From assembly GCA_902626645.1 (NCBI GenBank), contig CACOGC010000003.1:1-64000 (forward strand): a stretch of 64,000 nt of DNA, written 5' to 3'. Positions 17,005 to 26,726 of this stretch are shown here, piece by piece. The position numbers were made by a program, and so were the translations under genes. This DNA comes from an uncultured Pelagibacteraceae bacterium (lineage in GTDB: Bacteria; Pseudomonadota; Alphaproteobacteria; Pelagibacterales; Pelagibacteraceae). A model generated the notes under the pieces. The model was not told where the DNA came from and ran no database searches. It saw only the letters and a list, made by a program, of their open reading frames with translations. Within the stretch, counting starts at the first letter, position 1. Each line of letters opens with the position of its first letter.

Positions 17005-19542
17005 TTATTGATTTCTTATAAGAGGATAAACCTTTGGATTTAAATATTTGATATTAGTTAATAATATTAACACCAACGTTACTAAACCAATGGATAAACC
17101 AAGATAAATCAAAACTTTAAGATCAAACTTCCAGAATAACTCAAATATATTTTCAATAATAAATTTTGAACCAACTACGGCAAACAAAACTGCAATCATT
17201 ATTACAGATATAAAAATAATCATAAATTCAATCAGCGAAGAAAAAACAATCTCTTTTCTTGTAAAACCTAAAATTTTAAAAACCAAATTTTGATATTCTC
17301 TTACTTTTCCTTGGACCATTATTGCACTTGATATTACAATTAAACCAATGACGATAGTGACTGTTGAGATTACAATAACTGCTATGAAAACTTTATTTAA
17401 AACATTAGTTACTTTATTTAAATAATCAGCAATTTTAATCATTGATAAACTAGGGAAAATTTCAAGCATTTTTGTTTCATCAAATTTATTTAAATTATAG
17501 AACTTTGTGGTTGCTAAATATTCATGAGGAATATTTTTTGCAAAGTCAGGGTTAAAAAGCATTGCAAAATTTATATTTAGATCTCTATAATCAACTTGTC
17601 TAAAGTTGACTATTTCACCATCAATTTCTCTACCATAGATATTTAAAGTAAATATATCCCCTAATTTAATATTAAAATCTTTTGCAACCTTAGCGTCTAA
17701 TGATATCTGAAGTTGATTTGGTTTAGACAAATCCCACCACTTTCCATCAATAATTAGATTATCCTCAGGAACTTCTTTTGTCCAAGATGATCTCCGTTCA
17801 CTGCCAATAACCCAATAACTATCATTTTCAGGTGTAATATATGTGTTTGGATTTATACCATTAATTTTAACTATTCCTGAAGAAACCATTGGCACAATTT
17901 CAATATTTGCACCAGGATCCATTGATAAAATTCTTTGTTCAAACTTTTCACGCTCTCCATTTTGAATGCCCACAAAAAAATAATCAGGAGCGATGTCAGG
18001 TATTGATTTTGCTATCTCTCTTTTAAAATTAGTTCCAACTAATGCCAAAGTCAAAAGTAATGTAACACCAAGGCCTAAAGACATAATTGTAATTGGTGTA
18101 ATACTTTTTGATTGTGTAATATTTTTAATAGATACTTTTAAAGGAGTGCTTGAATTAAATTTAAACTTTTTTAGAGAAAATATAATTAACTTTGAAAGTA
18201 GAAAAAAGATAATCAAACAAATAAAAAATGCCCCAAAATACCCAAGACTATAAACAAAATTTTCTGATCTATAAGTGAAAATTAAAATCAAAATCGATAA
18301 CATTATAATACTCATGCCAATTAATTTTTTTGAATAATAAAATTGTAAGTTTTGGAATACATTTCTAAATAGACTTGAAGCTTTGACTTGATCGATAGAA
18401 CTAATTGTAGGAATCGAAAAAATTATCAAAACTAGTAAACCTATTAAAAATATCTTTAAAAAATTAAAAAAAGAAAAAAATAAATTTATCTTAAGTCCAA
18501 AGCTACTTGACAAATATTTGTCTGCTAATGGCACAATCAATAAACTACTTAAATATGCTGAAATAGTAATTATAAATAATAATATTACCAATTGAAGATA
18601 ATAAAGTTTTTTAATATTACCGGAATAGAAACCTAAGGCCTTTCTTACTGCTATAGACAAGTTATTTTGATTTATAAAAGACAAAAGAGTATTAGCAATA
18701 CCAATACCAGCAATAAGCATCGCACTTATTGAGACAAGGGATAAAAATTGTGAAAAGTTACCAATTACTCTTTTTAGTCCACTTGCTGCATTTTCTGGAT
18801 ATCTAATTTTTACTTTTTGATCATCTTTAAAAATACTTTCAATTTTTTTTATGATTATTTCTGGATTATCATTGGTATTAAATTTTACTTTATATTCATA
18901 ATTTAAAAAATTTCCTATTCCGTTGAGTTTTAAGATATCTAAAGTTTGTTTACCTGTTAAAACCCAATCTCCAAAAGTCACAAATCCACTTACATCTGGA
19001 ACAGATCTTACCTTACCAATAACAAGAAATTCTTGATCTTGAATTTTTACAATTTCATTTGTTTTGATATTTAAGGTTTTTGATAAACTCTCATTAATTA
19101 AAATTGTATAAGGTTCAGTTTGCATTCTTTCATAAGCATCAGCAGGTTCATAAGTTACTTCACCATATAAAGGATACTTTTGGTCAACTGTTTTTATTCT
19201 AGTAAATAAAGATTTATTTTTCTCTCGAGTTGTTGTCGAAAGCATTGTGCTGAATTCAACCATCTCTGATATAGTTGTAAACTCTTCAACTTTATTTAAT
19301 AAATCTATATTTCCTTGATTTCTGTTATAGTCAATCTCTAAGTCTCCACCTAAAAGCTCTTTAGCATTTTCTTTGAGTTCCTTTTTTAAACTATCCTCAA
19401 TAGTAAATATTGCACTTAATATAAAAAGACTGATGAACAGAGTGATGATTATACTAGAGATTTTTTTATAGTTCCTTTTTAAATCTCTCAGAGCATATAT
19501 TAAGATAAACTTGTATTGATAAAAATTATTTAATTTTTCCAT
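17005..19542 (-). CDS. ABC transporter permease of the FtsX/YbbP type
   Basis: An 845-residue permease with large periplasmic domains between an N-terminal helix (about 20-40) and two FtsX-like membrane blocks (mid-protein and C-terminal). The ATG at 19542 (MEKLNNFYQ) is preferred over a TTG twelve codons earlier and gives a 17-base overlap with the ATPase gene. With the LolD-like ATPase and divergent tesA it reproduces the tesA-ybbA-ybbP cluster of E. coli. Likely role is envelope lipid/lipoprotein handling, by inference. Confidence 0.9.
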   Translation of the reverse strand: MEKLNNFYQYKFILIYALRDLKRNYKKISSIIITLFISLFILSAIFTIEDSLKKELKENAKELLGGDLEIDYNRNQGNIDLLNKVEEFTTISEMVEFSTMLSTTTREKNKSLFTRIKTVDQKYPLYGEVTYEPADAYERMQTEPYTILINESLSKTLNIKTNEIVKIQDQEFLVIGKVRSVPDVSGFVTFGDWVLTGKQTLDILKLNGIGNFLNYEYKVKFNTNDNPEIIIKKIESIFKDDQKVKIRYPENAASGLKRVIGNFSQFLSLVSISAMLIAGIGIANTLLSFINQNNLSIAVRKALGFYSGNIKKLYYLQLVILLFIITISAYLSSLLIVPLADKYLSSSFGLKINLFFSFFNFLKIFLIGLLVLIIFSIPTISSIDQVKASSLFRNVFQNLQFYYSKKLIGMSIIMLSILILIFTYRSENFVYSLGYFGAFFICLIIFFLLSKLIIFSLKKFKFNSSTPLKVSIKNITQSKSITPITIMSLGLGVTLLLTLALVGTNFKREIAKSIPDIAPDYFFVGIQNGEREKFEQRILSMDPGANIEIVPMVSSGIVKINGINPNTYITPENDSYWVIGSERRSSWTKEVPEDNLIIDGKWWDLSKPNQLQISLDAKVAKDFNIKLGDIFTLNIYGREIDGEIVNFRQVDYRDLNINFAMLFNPDFAKNIPHEYLATTKFYNLNKFDETKMLEIFPSLSMIKIADYLNKVTNVLNKVFIAVIVISTVTIVIGLIVISSAIMVQGKVREYQNLVFKILGFTRKEIVFSSLIEFMIIFISVIMIAVLFAVVGSKFIIENIFELFWKFDLKVLIYLGLSIGLVTLVLILLTNIKYLNPKVYPLIRNQ

Positions 19543-20191
19543 CTTTAATTTTAATTTTTCTATTTGCGCGGTTAGCAAGTTTTGGGTCGTGTGTTACCAT
19601 AATTAATGAGGAACCCTCCTCTCTAACATACCTAAATAAAATTTTAGAAATCATATCGGAATTTTCTGTATCTAAATTTCCTGTAGGTTCATCAGCTAGA
19701 ATTAGCTCTGGCTTCATAGCAATAGCTCTTGCGATAGCGACACGCTGTTGTTCTCCTCCAGATAACTGACTGGGTAAATTATTTAGTCTATGTTTTAAGC
19801 CAAATCTATCTAAAAGAGATTTTGCTTCTTTTTCAGGATTTTTAAATTTATTCAATTCAAGAATTAAGGTTACATTCTCTAGGGCTGTATAATTTGGGAT
19901 TAAATAAAAAGACTGAAAAATTATACCAATATTTTTTTTTCTGATTTTTGATACTTCATCCTCACTTAATTTTGTAATTTCGTGGTCTTGAAAGTATATC
20001 TTGCCTGAAGTTGGACGCTCTAAACCACCAATTAACATGATTAAACTTGTTTTTCCTGAACCACTTTCACCTACTATTGAAATAGTTTCTTTTTTTTTTG
20101 TGGTCAAATTTATATCTTTTAAAACACTAATATTGTCTTTACCAGTTTGGTATTTAAGATTTATCTTTTTTAATTTAAGAAGAGTACTCAT
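19526..20191 (-). CDS. ABC transporter ATP-binding protein (YbbA/LolD type)
   Basis: A 221-residue ATPase from the ATG at 20191 (MSTLLKLKKI). Walker A GESGSGKT is at residues 41-48, the signature LSGGEQQRV starts at 143, and Walker B LILADEPTGNLD follows. It belongs to the MacB/LolD-type group that pairs with FtsX-like permeases, and it overlaps the permease gene. Its start codon overlaps the start codon of divergent tesA by two bases, leaving no intergenic promoter space. Confidence 0.94.
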   Translation of the reverse strand: MSTLLKLKKINLKYQTGKDNISVLKDINLTTKKKETISIVGESGSGKTSLIMLIGGLERPTSGKIYFQDHEITKLSEDEVSKIRKKNIGIIFQSFYLIPNYTALENVTLILELNKFKNPEKEAKSLLDRFGLKHRLNNLPSQLSGGEQQRVAIARAIAMKPELILADEPTGNLDTENSDMISKILFRYVREEGSSLIMVTHDPKLANRANRKIKIKDGKIK

Positions 20192-20801
20192 GAACAAAAG
20201 TTTTATTATTAAAATAATTATTATCTGTCTACTAACCATTAATGCATATGCAATCGAAAAGATTGTATTATTTGGTGATAGTTTGATGGCTGGTTATGGT
20301 TTGTCTGATGACAATAGTTTACCAGTCGTTTTAGAGGAGAATTTAGAAGCAAAGGGTTATAATATTGAGATTGTTGATGGCAGTGTTTCTGGTAGTACAT
20401 CGTCAGGGGGATTAAATAGAGCTGATTGGACTTTAACAGAGCCAGATATAGATCTAATAATTTTGTGCTTAGGCGCCAATGACATGTTAAGAGGCATTCA
20501 GCCAAAAGAAACTAAAAGTAATTTAGAAAAAATTATTAAAATTGCACAAGATAAAAATATTGAAATTATTCTTGCCGGAATGATTGCACCAACCTCGCAT
20601 GGTTTCACTTATAAAAAAAAATTTGATAAAATTTTTCCTGATTTAGCAAAAAAATTTAAAATAGAACTTATTCCTTTTTTACTTGAAGGAGTGGCTATGA
20701 AACCTGAGTTTAATCTAAGTGATGGTATACATCCAAATGAAAAGGGCACAAAAATAATTAGTAGAACGTTAGAAAATATAATTATAAAATCTCATAATTA
20801 A
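20190..20801 (+). CDS. tesA: Arylesterase / thioesterase I, SGNH hydrolase
   Basis: A 203-residue secreted hydrolase. A signal peptide (MNKSFIIKIIIICLLTINAYA) is followed by FGDSLMAGYG with nucleophile S31, the LGANDML block (N97) and DGIHPNE with D178 and H181, completing the SGNH triad. The open frame extends upstream to 20001, but only the ATG at 20190 gives the signal peptide. Family members hydrolyse acyl esters/thioesters and lysophospholipids in the periplasm. Confidence 0.94.
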   Translation: MNKSFIIKIIIICLLTINAYAIEKIVLFGDSLMAGYGLSDDNSLPVVLEENLEAKGYNIEIVDGSVSGSTSSGGLNRADWTLTEPDIDLIILCLGANDMLRGIQPKETKSNLEKIIKIAQDKNIEIILAGMIAPTSHGFTYKKKFDKIFPDLAKKFKIELIPFLLEGVAMKPEFNLSDGIHPNEKGTKIISRTLENIIIKSHN

Positions 20802-20817
20802 AAAAAATAAATTATAA

Positions 20818-21084
20818 TTAATTATCTAAGATTTTCTTTTTAGCCTTTTTAAATTCTTCTTCAGTTAAAACACCATCTTTAAGGAGTTGATTTAATTTAT
20901 CCAATTCATCTGTTAACTTATCATTATTATCAGATAAGTTGTCTTCATAGTCCTGATCTTCTAAGCTCTCATTGGATTTATTTTCTCTTTTGGCCTCAAA
21001 GCCTTTCATGATAGCTGTTCCGCCTAAGTAAAGGACAAATGCTAAAATTGGTATCGCTAATCCAAAAAAAATTATTTTTTCCAC
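20818..21084 (-). CDS. Small membrane-anchored SHOCT-domain protein
   Basis: An 88-residue protein with one N-terminal membrane helix (residues 4-24), an acidic linker (about 35-58) and a C-terminal SHOCT motif, LDKLNQLLKDGVLTEEEFKKAK. SHOCT domains occur at protein termini and are thought to aid oligomerisation. It starts three bases after the stop of another small membrane protein and probably shares its transcript. Confidence 0.82.
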   Translation of the reverse strand: MEKIIFFGLAIPILAFVLYLGGTAIMKGFEAKRENKSNESLEDQDYEDNLSDNNDKLTDELDKLNQLLKDGVLTEEEFKKAKKKILDN

Positions 21085-21087
21085 AAT

Positions 21088-21291
21088 TTAATCCTCATCA
21101 TCTTCTCGCCAATTTTTTTCATACATCAACCATGCAGCATAAACTACTGAAAATGTTCCAACTATCATACCATAATCAAATCCAGTTTGTTTATCATATA
21201 AATACCAGCCTAATTGTGTCGCGCCAATTGGTGGAACTGTCAGTATTAGCATAAGAATTGCAATTCTATACGGGTATTTAGGTTTTTTCAT
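21088..21291 (-). CDS. Small uncharacterised membrane protein, two helices
   Basis: A 67-residue protein with two predicted membrane helices (about 9-29 and 40-56) and an acidic C-terminus (NWREDDED). I do not recognise the family. It is the first gene of a two-gene minus-strand unit with the SHOCT-domain protein. Confidence 0.65.
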   Translation of the reverse strand: MKKPKYPYRIAILMLILTVPPIGATQLGWYLYDKQTGFDYGMIVGTFSVVYAAWLMYEKNWREDDED

Positions 21292-21328
21292 AACCTATCT
21301 TATCAAAAAAAATTTATTGAATTAAATA

Positions 21329-22174
21329 TTATGCTTGCGATCTTTTGAAACAGTCGATCGTATTTTTTAGCAAGCATGCGATTGTCATTGGACCAACTCC
21401 GCCTGGAACAGGCGTGAGTGCTTTGGCATTTTTTGAAACTTCATCAAATGCAACATCGCCAACAATACCTTTTTCAGTTTTATTAATTCCAACATCGATC
21501 ACTATTGTATCTTTTTTAACCCAATCACCTTTTACTAGCTCAGGAATACCAACAGCTGCAATAATAATATCAGCTTCTAGACACTCTGCTTTTAAATCTT
21601 TTGTTTTAGAATGTGTTATTGTAACAGTACAATTTTCTTTTAGTAAAAGTTGAGTCATGGGTTTACCATTTAAGTTGGATCGACCAACTACAACTGCTTT
21701 TTTACCATTTAAGTTAGGTTCTATCTTTTTGATTAACAAATAACATCCTAATGGTGTACATGGAACGGAACTCTCATATCCTGATGAAAGATTTCCAACA
21801 TTCATTGGATGAAATCCATCTACATCTTTTGATGGATCAATCGCTTCAATAATTTTTTGTTTATCAATATGTTTTGGTAATGGTAGTTGAACTAAAATAC
21901 CTGACACAGAATTATCTTTATTTAGTTCATCTATCTTCTCTAAAATAACTTTTTCTTCAACGCTGTCTGGATATTTAATCACATCAGATTTAAGTCCAAC
22001 TTCGGTAGCAGATTTTTCTTTGTTTCGAACATAAATCTGACTAGGGGTTAAATCCCCAATCAGAATTACTGTTAAACCTGGAACTTTATTATACTTATTT
22101 TTAAGATCAGATACTTCTTTTTTAAGCTGTTCTCTTAATAATGCTGCTTCTTTTTTTCCATCAATTAAAATCAT
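21329..22174 (-). CDS. folD: Methylenetetrahydrofolate dehydrogenase/cyclohydrolase
   Basis: A 281-residue bifunctional enzyme of one-carbon metabolism that interconverts methylene- and formyl-tetrahydrofolate. Visible family motifs are SQIYVRNKEKSATEVGL, GILVQLPLPKHI, KDVDGFHP, VVGRSNLNGKP and the C-terminal TPVPGGVGPMT. The ATG at 22174 (MILIDGKKEA) is preferred over one 19 codons upstream inside the YggT gene. It overlaps no other conserved sequence and lies six bases after the YggT stop. Confidence 0.97.
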   Translation of the reverse strand: MILIDGKKEAALLREQLKKEVSDLKNKYNKVPGLTVILIGDLTPSQIYVRNKEKSATEVGLKSDVIKYPDSVEEKVILEKIDELNKDNSVSGILVQLPLPKHIDKQKIIEAIDPSKDVDGFHPMNVGNLSSGYESSVPCTPLGCYLLIKKIEPNLNGKKAVVVGRSNLNGKPMTQLLLKENCTVTITHSKTKDLKAECLEADIIIAAVGIPELVKGDWVKKDTIVIDVGINKTEKGIVGDVAFDEVSKNAKALTPVPGGVGPMTIACLLKNTIDCFKRSQA

Positions 22175-22179
22175 AAATC

Positions 22180-22470
22180 TTAGAATATCATTGGTGCGAT
22201 GTAGAGCTTCATACACATTTCTATGAACCAAATCAATAGGAGTAAAATAATTGGAGAAATATCTAATGCACCCAAATTTGGTAAAAATCGTCTTATTCTT
22301 CTTAAAAATGGTTCTGTTAATCTGTAGGTAAAATCTAAAACTGCATAAACAAATCTATTTTGAGTGTTTAATACATTAAAAGCGATTAACCAGCTGATAA
22401 TAACATTGGCAATAACTACATACGAATAAAGTTTTAATAATTGTAAAACCAAATAAAAGATAGCAATCAT
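22180..22470 (-). CDS. YggT family membrane protein
   Basis: A 96-residue protein with two membrane helices separated by a loop holding RLTEPFLRRIRRFLPNLGALDISPI, the YggT signature. Members affect osmotic tolerance and are often near division or amino-acid genes; the molecular role is unclear. It is coupled to the upstream MscS gene by a four-base overlap and precedes folD. Confidence 0.92.
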   Translation of the reverse strand: MIAIFYLVLQLLKLYSYVVIANVIISWLIAFNVLNTQNRFVYAVLDFTYRLTEPFLRRIRRFLPNLGALDISPIILLLLIWFIEMCMKLYIAPMIF

Positions 22471-23552
22471 TTTTTTTCAATATAAATCGAAGAACTCGGA
22501 AATGCGAAAGAGGCCTTGTTGTTTTCAACAATTTGTTTTATTGCAATTGCAAGTTTCTCTTTTACTGAAAGCCACTCGTTCCAACTATCTGATTTTGTGA
22601 AACAACGCACATACATGTCTATAGAACTATCTGAAAACTTATCGACCCTAACTGCAATTCCTATATTAGTGTCAAAATCGTCACTTTTTTTTATATGATC
22701 TTCAATTTGATCTCTAATATTTTTTAATTGATCGACTGAGGTGTCATATTGGAGAGTAATAATCCAACTAATTAACCAGTTTGAAGTTTCACTCACATTT
22801 ACTACAGCATTTTCTGCAAATTGAAAATTTGGAATTATTGCTAATGATTTATCAAATTTTCTGATTGTTGTTGATCGAAAACCGATTTTTTCAACAATAC
22901 CCTCAATTATTCCATCAACTAAAATCCAATCACCAATTTTAAATCTTTTTTCAACTAATACCAAAATTCCAGAGATTAAATTTTTAAACAAATCTTGTGC
23001 GCCCAATGCAACTGCTACTCCAAACAATCCTAAACCTGCAATAATTGGTCCAATCTTTATTCCCCATAATTCTAAGACTGCTGCAAGTCCTAATATGAAT
23101 ATCAAAATCTTTAAAGATTTAATAATCCATCCGATGAGTTCTCTTGTTAATAGTTTATCAAGACCACTTAAGATATATGAGACTGGTTCTATAATCTGAT
23201 GAATAACCCAAAAAATTAATATGGTTATTAGAGTTCTATTTATAGTATCGACAATTTCTCTACCTTCCATTGAAAACGTCATGTAGTAACTTGCTATAAA
23301 AAAACCTAAAACAATTGGTAAAAATCGTGCAGGACCAACTAAAGATTTTACAAAAGTGTCATCCAACTTATTTGTTGTTCTTTTTGAGATAATTTCTAAT
23401 TTTTTGATAACAAGTTTACTAATCAAACCCCTAAAGATTAAAAATATTAAAAAAATTCCAAGTCCAATTAATATTTGAAAAATATCAACACCCAAAATAC
23501 CTTTGTTCCATACTGATAAAAATATTTCAGAAAAATTATTAAATAATTCCAT
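22467..23552 (-). CDS. MscS family mechanosensitive ion channel
   Basis: A 361-residue protein with four or five membrane helices and a cytoplasmic beta/alpha-beta domain. The pore-lining helix and following sequence GLFGVAVALGAQDLFKNLISG (about residues 175-195), then KRFKIGDWILVDGIIEGIVEKIGFRSTTIR, are diagnostic. It acts as a tension-gated safety valve during osmotic downshift. The operon continues into yggT and folD. Confidence 0.95.
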   Translation of the reverse strand: MELFNNFSEIFLSVWNKGILGVDIFQILIGLGIFLIFLIFRGLISKLVIKKLEIISKRTTNKLDDTFVKSLVGPARFLPIVLGFFIASYYMTFSMEGREIVDTINRTLITILIFWVIHQIIEPVSYILSGLDKLLTRELIGWIIKSLKILIFILGLAAVLELWGIKIGPIIAGLGLFGVAVALGAQDLFKNLISGILVLVEKRFKIGDWILVDGIIEGIVEKIGFRSTTIRKFDKSLAIIPNFQFAENAVVNVSETSNWLISWIITLQYDTSVDQLKNIRDQIEDHIKKSDDFDTNIGIAVRVDKFSDSSIDMYVRCFTKSDSWNEWLSVKEKLAIAIKQIVENNKASFAFPSSSIYIEKK

Positions 23553-23554
23553 AG

Positions 23555-24253
23555 TTAAATTTTATATAACAAAAACTCTTCTTCTCCAGGATTAAAAAGA
23601 AATATTTTTTTCCATTTAATTTCATTCAATATAGATGAAGTTTTCTCACCAATACATGACAAATTTGTATTCATCCATAAGCTTTCAAATTGATAATTTT
23701 TGACAAAACTCAAAAAACTTTGAGCACTGTTCTGTGAGTAAATATAAACGATATCAGGCATATTCAATTTTAAATCTTTTACGAAACTTTCATTGAATTT
23801 TTGATTATGTTTTACCCTGTAATTAATCACCCTTTTTATTCCATAACCCTCTTTCATTAGTTGTTGATCTAGATCAACAGATATAATTTCTCCGCTTATA
23901 TAAAGTAAATTTTTACTTTTTGTCTCGTAAGATTGCAAAATTAACTCTTTTAAATTAGAGACATTACCCTCCGCGGCAATTGTATTTTGGAATCCTAAAG
24001 ATCTAGCCTTTTTTTCAGTAAAGTTACCAACACAAAAACATTTTATCTTTTTATCTATATTATTTTGATCTAAATATTTCACAGCATTTGCACTGGTAAA
24101 AATAATTCCTCCATAGTCAGAAAATTTAATTTCCTCATAATTGACCTTTTCAATATTAATTAGTGGAATGTGAGAAACTTGATGACCTAATGATTTAAAT
24201 TTTAAAATCATCTCTGAACAATCTTCTAGTGGTCTTGTTAATAAAATATGCAT
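23555..24253 (-). CDS. hemD: Uroporphyrinogen-III synthase
   Basis: A 232-residue protein that is weakly conserved, as usual for HemD. The N-terminal LLTRPLEDCSEM, the strand IIFTSANAVKYL and the later DIVYIYSQNSAQSF fit the two-lobed fold. It converts hydroxymethylbilane to uroporphyrinogen III. Position immediately after hemC (one base apart) supports the call, because hemCD pairing is common. Confidence 0.9.
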   Translation of the reverse strand: MHILLTRPLEDCSEMILKFKSLGHQVSHIPLINIEKVNYEEIKFSDYGGIIFTSANAVKYLDQNNIDKKIKCFCVGNFTEKKARSLGFQNTIAAEGNVSNLKELILQSYETKSKNLLYISGEIISVDLDQQLMKEGYGIKRVINYRVKHNQKFNESFVKDLKLNMPDIVYIYSQNSAQSFLSFVKNYQFESLWMNTNLSCIGEKTSSILNEIKWKKIFLFNPGEEEFLLYKI

Positions 24254-24254
24254 A

Positions 24255-25172
24255 TCATTTTTTGTAAGAATTATTTGATTTAATTTTTAAATTTTGTCCA
24301 ATTTGTTTACCAATTTCTTTGAATTTATCAATCCTGTCAGATTTCTTTTCATAAAATCTTTGAGAGCCGTCTAGTGAAAAAAGTTCTGCCTCAACTACAA
24401 TTGTCTCTCCCTTTATTTTTGAATAAACACCTATTGCGGTTTCACAGTCTCCTTCCAAAACTTTAAGAACGTTTCTCTCTGCATGAGCTCTTTTATAAGT
24501 TTCTTCATGATTTACTTTTTTTAAAATTGAAATAACTTCTTTATCTTTTTCACGGCATTGGAGTGCGATTATGCCTTGTCCGGCGCTTGGTATAATTTTT
24601 TGTGCTGAAAAAATTTCTGCTATTTCATTTTCAAGATTTAAATTTTTTATCCCTGCATAAGACAAAATTATTGCATCATAATTTCCATCTTTTAATTTTT
24701 TAATTCGTGTATCCACATTTCCTCTAATTATTTTACATGTTAGATCAGATCTTAATTTCTTAATTTGAAATTCCCTTCTAAATGAAGATGTTCCTACAAT
24801 TGATTTCAACTTAAGATCATTAAATTTTTTTTTATCATTGGTTATCAAAATTTCTCTCGGGTCGTTTCTCTCTAAAAACGTGTCTGTTATAAGACCACTA
24901 GTTTCTATTGCTGGCATATCTTTTAATGCGTGAACTGCAATATCGATAGTTTTATTCTCTAACTCTTTTTCAATTTCGGTCGAGAATAGTCCTTTACCAC
25001 CTATATCAGACAATCTAGTATTTTGAACCTGATCACCTTTTGTTGTAATAGATTTAATTTCTATATCATTTGTACCTAAAGTAGTTTTTTTAATTATTTG
25101 TTCTTTAGCTTTTTGAGCATACAGCAATGCTAATTTACTACCTCTTGAACCAATAATAATTTTTTTAGTCAT
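24255..25172 (-). CDS. hemC: Porphobilinogen deaminase (hydroxymethylbilane synthase)
   Basis: A 305-residue enzyme that polymerises four porphobilinogens. Motifs: IGSRGSKLALLYA at the N-terminus, HALKDMP in the active site, RGNVDTRIKKL, and EGDCETAIGVY holding the cysteine that attaches the dipyrromethane cofactor. It is the first gene of a minus-strand unit with hemD and diverges from tsaD across a 56-base gap, a common alphaproteobacterial arrangement. Confidence 0.97.
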   Translation of the reverse strand: MTKKIIIGSRGSKLALLYAQKAKEQIIKKTTLGTNDIEIKSITTKGDQVQNTRLSDIGGKGLFSTEIEKELENKTIDIAVHALKDMPAIETSGLITDTFLERNDPREILITNDKKKFNDLKLKSIVGTSSFRREFQIKKLRSDLTCKIIRGNVDTRIKKLKDGNYDAIILSYAGIKNLNLENEIAEIFSAQKIIPSAGQGIIALQCREKDKEVISILKKVNHEETYKRAHAERNVLKVLEGDCETAIGVYSKIKGETIVVEAELFSLDGSQRFYEKKSDRIDKFKEIGKQIGQNLKIKSNNSYKK

Positions 25173-25228
25173 AAATAAATTTATTTCTTTCTTGTATTGG
25201 AAATGTACAATTATTAAAAACTATTTGT

Positions 25229-26302
25229 ATGAGTAAAAAACCCTTAATTCTTGGAATTGAAACTAGTTGTGATGAAACAGCTGCCTCAGTTATAACTGAG
25301 AATGACCAAGGGAAACCGATAATTTTATCAAACATTGTCTCTAGCCAAACTGATGTCCACAAAGAATTTGGAGGTGTAGTTCCAGAGTTAGCGGCCAGAT
25401 CTCATATCGAAAAAATAGATTTAATCGTGAAAAAAGCTTTGAATGATAGTGGAATAAAAATTAGAGAAATTGATGCGGTAGCTTCGACAGCAGGTCCTGG
25501 TCTAATCGTTTGTTTATCAGTAGGTTTAAGTTTTGGAAAAGCTTTTGCCTCTTCAATAAATAAGCCATTTATAGCTGTAAATCATTTAGAAGGACATGCA
25601 TTGAGCCCAAAATTAGTTTCAAACTTAAGTTATCCTTACCTCTTATTATTAATTTCAGGTGGCCATTCACAATATTTAAACGTTCAAAGTCTTGGAAAAT
25701 ATAAAAGGCTAGGAACAACTATTGACGATGCATTAGGTGAGGCTTTTGATAAAACTGCAAAACTTTTAGGAATAGAATTTCCTGGAGGGCCTCAGATCGA
25801 GCTTTGGGCAGAAAAAGGTGATCCAAATTCTTATGAATTGCCAAAACCTATTATCAAGAAGGGTGGTTGTAATTTGTCATTTGCTGGTCTTAAAACTGCA
25901 ATCCTTAAGATAAGTAAAACGATTAAAACAGAGCAAGATAGATTTAATTTGGCAGCTTCCTTTCAAAAAACAATTGAAGAAATATTAAAAAAAAAAACCA
26001 AAATTGCTTTTAGTGAATTTGAAAAAGAAAATTATCTAAAAGAAAAAACTTTTGTTGTTGCTGGGGGTGTTGCTGCTAATAAAAAGATAAGAACAATGCT
26101 ACTAAATCTATGTAAAGAAAATGATTATAAAGGTATTTTTCCACCAATAGAAATATGTGGGGATAACGCTGCAATGATAGCAATGGTAGGTTTAGAAAAA
26201 TACAAATTAAAACAATTTAATAAATTAGATCACCCAGCAAAACCCAGGTGGCCTTTAGATGAAAAAGCATTATTTTTAAAAGGTGCTGGAGTTAAACTTT
26301 AA
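25229..26302 (+). CDS. tsaD: tRNA N6-adenosine threonylcarbamoyltransferase
   Basis: A 357-residue ASKHA-fold protein of the t6A tRNA modification pathway. The N-terminal GIETSCDETAAS, the metal-binding NHLEGH (H119, H123), LLISGGHSQY and the C-terminal ICGDNAAMIA are present. It works with TsaB/TsaE and TsaC, which are not in this window. It overlaps the EVE-domain gene by one base. Confidence 0.97.
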   Translation: MSKKPLILGIETSCDETAASVITENDQGKPIILSNIVSSQTDVHKEFGGVVPELAARSHIEKIDLIVKKALNDSGIKIREIDAVASTAGPGLIVCLSVGLSFGKAFASSINKPFIAVNHLEGHALSPKLVSNLSYPYLLLLISGGHSQYLNVQSLGKYKRLGTTIDDALGEAFDKTAKLLGIEFPGGPQIELWAEKGDPNSYELPKPIIKKGGCNLSFAGLKTAILKISKTIKTEQDRFNLAASFQKTIEEILKKKTKIAFSEFEKENYLKEKTFVVAGGVAANKKIRTMLLNLCKENDYKGIFPPIEICGDNAAMIAMVGLEKYKLKQFNKLDHPAKPRWPLDEKALFLKGAGVKL

Positions 26303-26715
26303 TGCAATATTGGTTACTAAAGTCAGAACCTGATGTTTGGTCAATTGACCAACAAAAAAGAGCTGGTATTAAAGGTGCTCCATGGGATGGAGTAAGAAAT
26401 TATCAAGCTGCCAAAAATTTAAAATCAATGAAAAAGGGAGATCAATGTTTTTTCTATCACTCAAACATAGGAAAAGAAATTGTTGGTATTGTTGAAGTTG
26501 TCAAGGAAGCATATTTAGACAAGACAGATAAATCTGGTCGATTTGTTGCTGTAACAGTAAGGTTTCTTAAAAAATTAAATAAGTCAGTTAGTCTTGAGGA
26601 TATTAAGAAAAACAAGCAATTAAGCCATTTATCACTGATTAAACAAAGCAGACTATCTGTGATGCCAATAGATTCTAAAAGCTGGAAAATTTTAAATAAC
26701 ATGGGTAAGATTTAG
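26302..26715 (+). CDS. EVE domain-containing protein
   Basis: A 137-residue protein made of a single EVE (PUA-like) domain. The N-terminal [32 protein letters not shown] and [11 protein letters not shown] are typical. EVE domains recognise modified bases in DNA or RNA; the ligand here is unknown. It is coupled to tsaD, a frequent neighbour in Alphaproteobacteria. Confidence 0.94.
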   Translation: MQYWLLKSEPDVWSIDQQKRAGIKGAPWDGVRNYQAAKNLKSMKKGDQCFFYHSNIGKEIVGIVEVVKEAYLDKTDKSGRFVAVTVRFLKKLNKSVSLEDIKKNKQLSHLSLIKQSRLSVMPIDSKSWKILNNMGKI

Positions 26716-26726
26716 AAATAATATTT

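Noticed and set aside
20001..20189. N-terminal extension of tesA to 20001
   Set aside because: It runs antisense through the ATPase Walker A region and would bury the signal peptide; it is a shadow frame.
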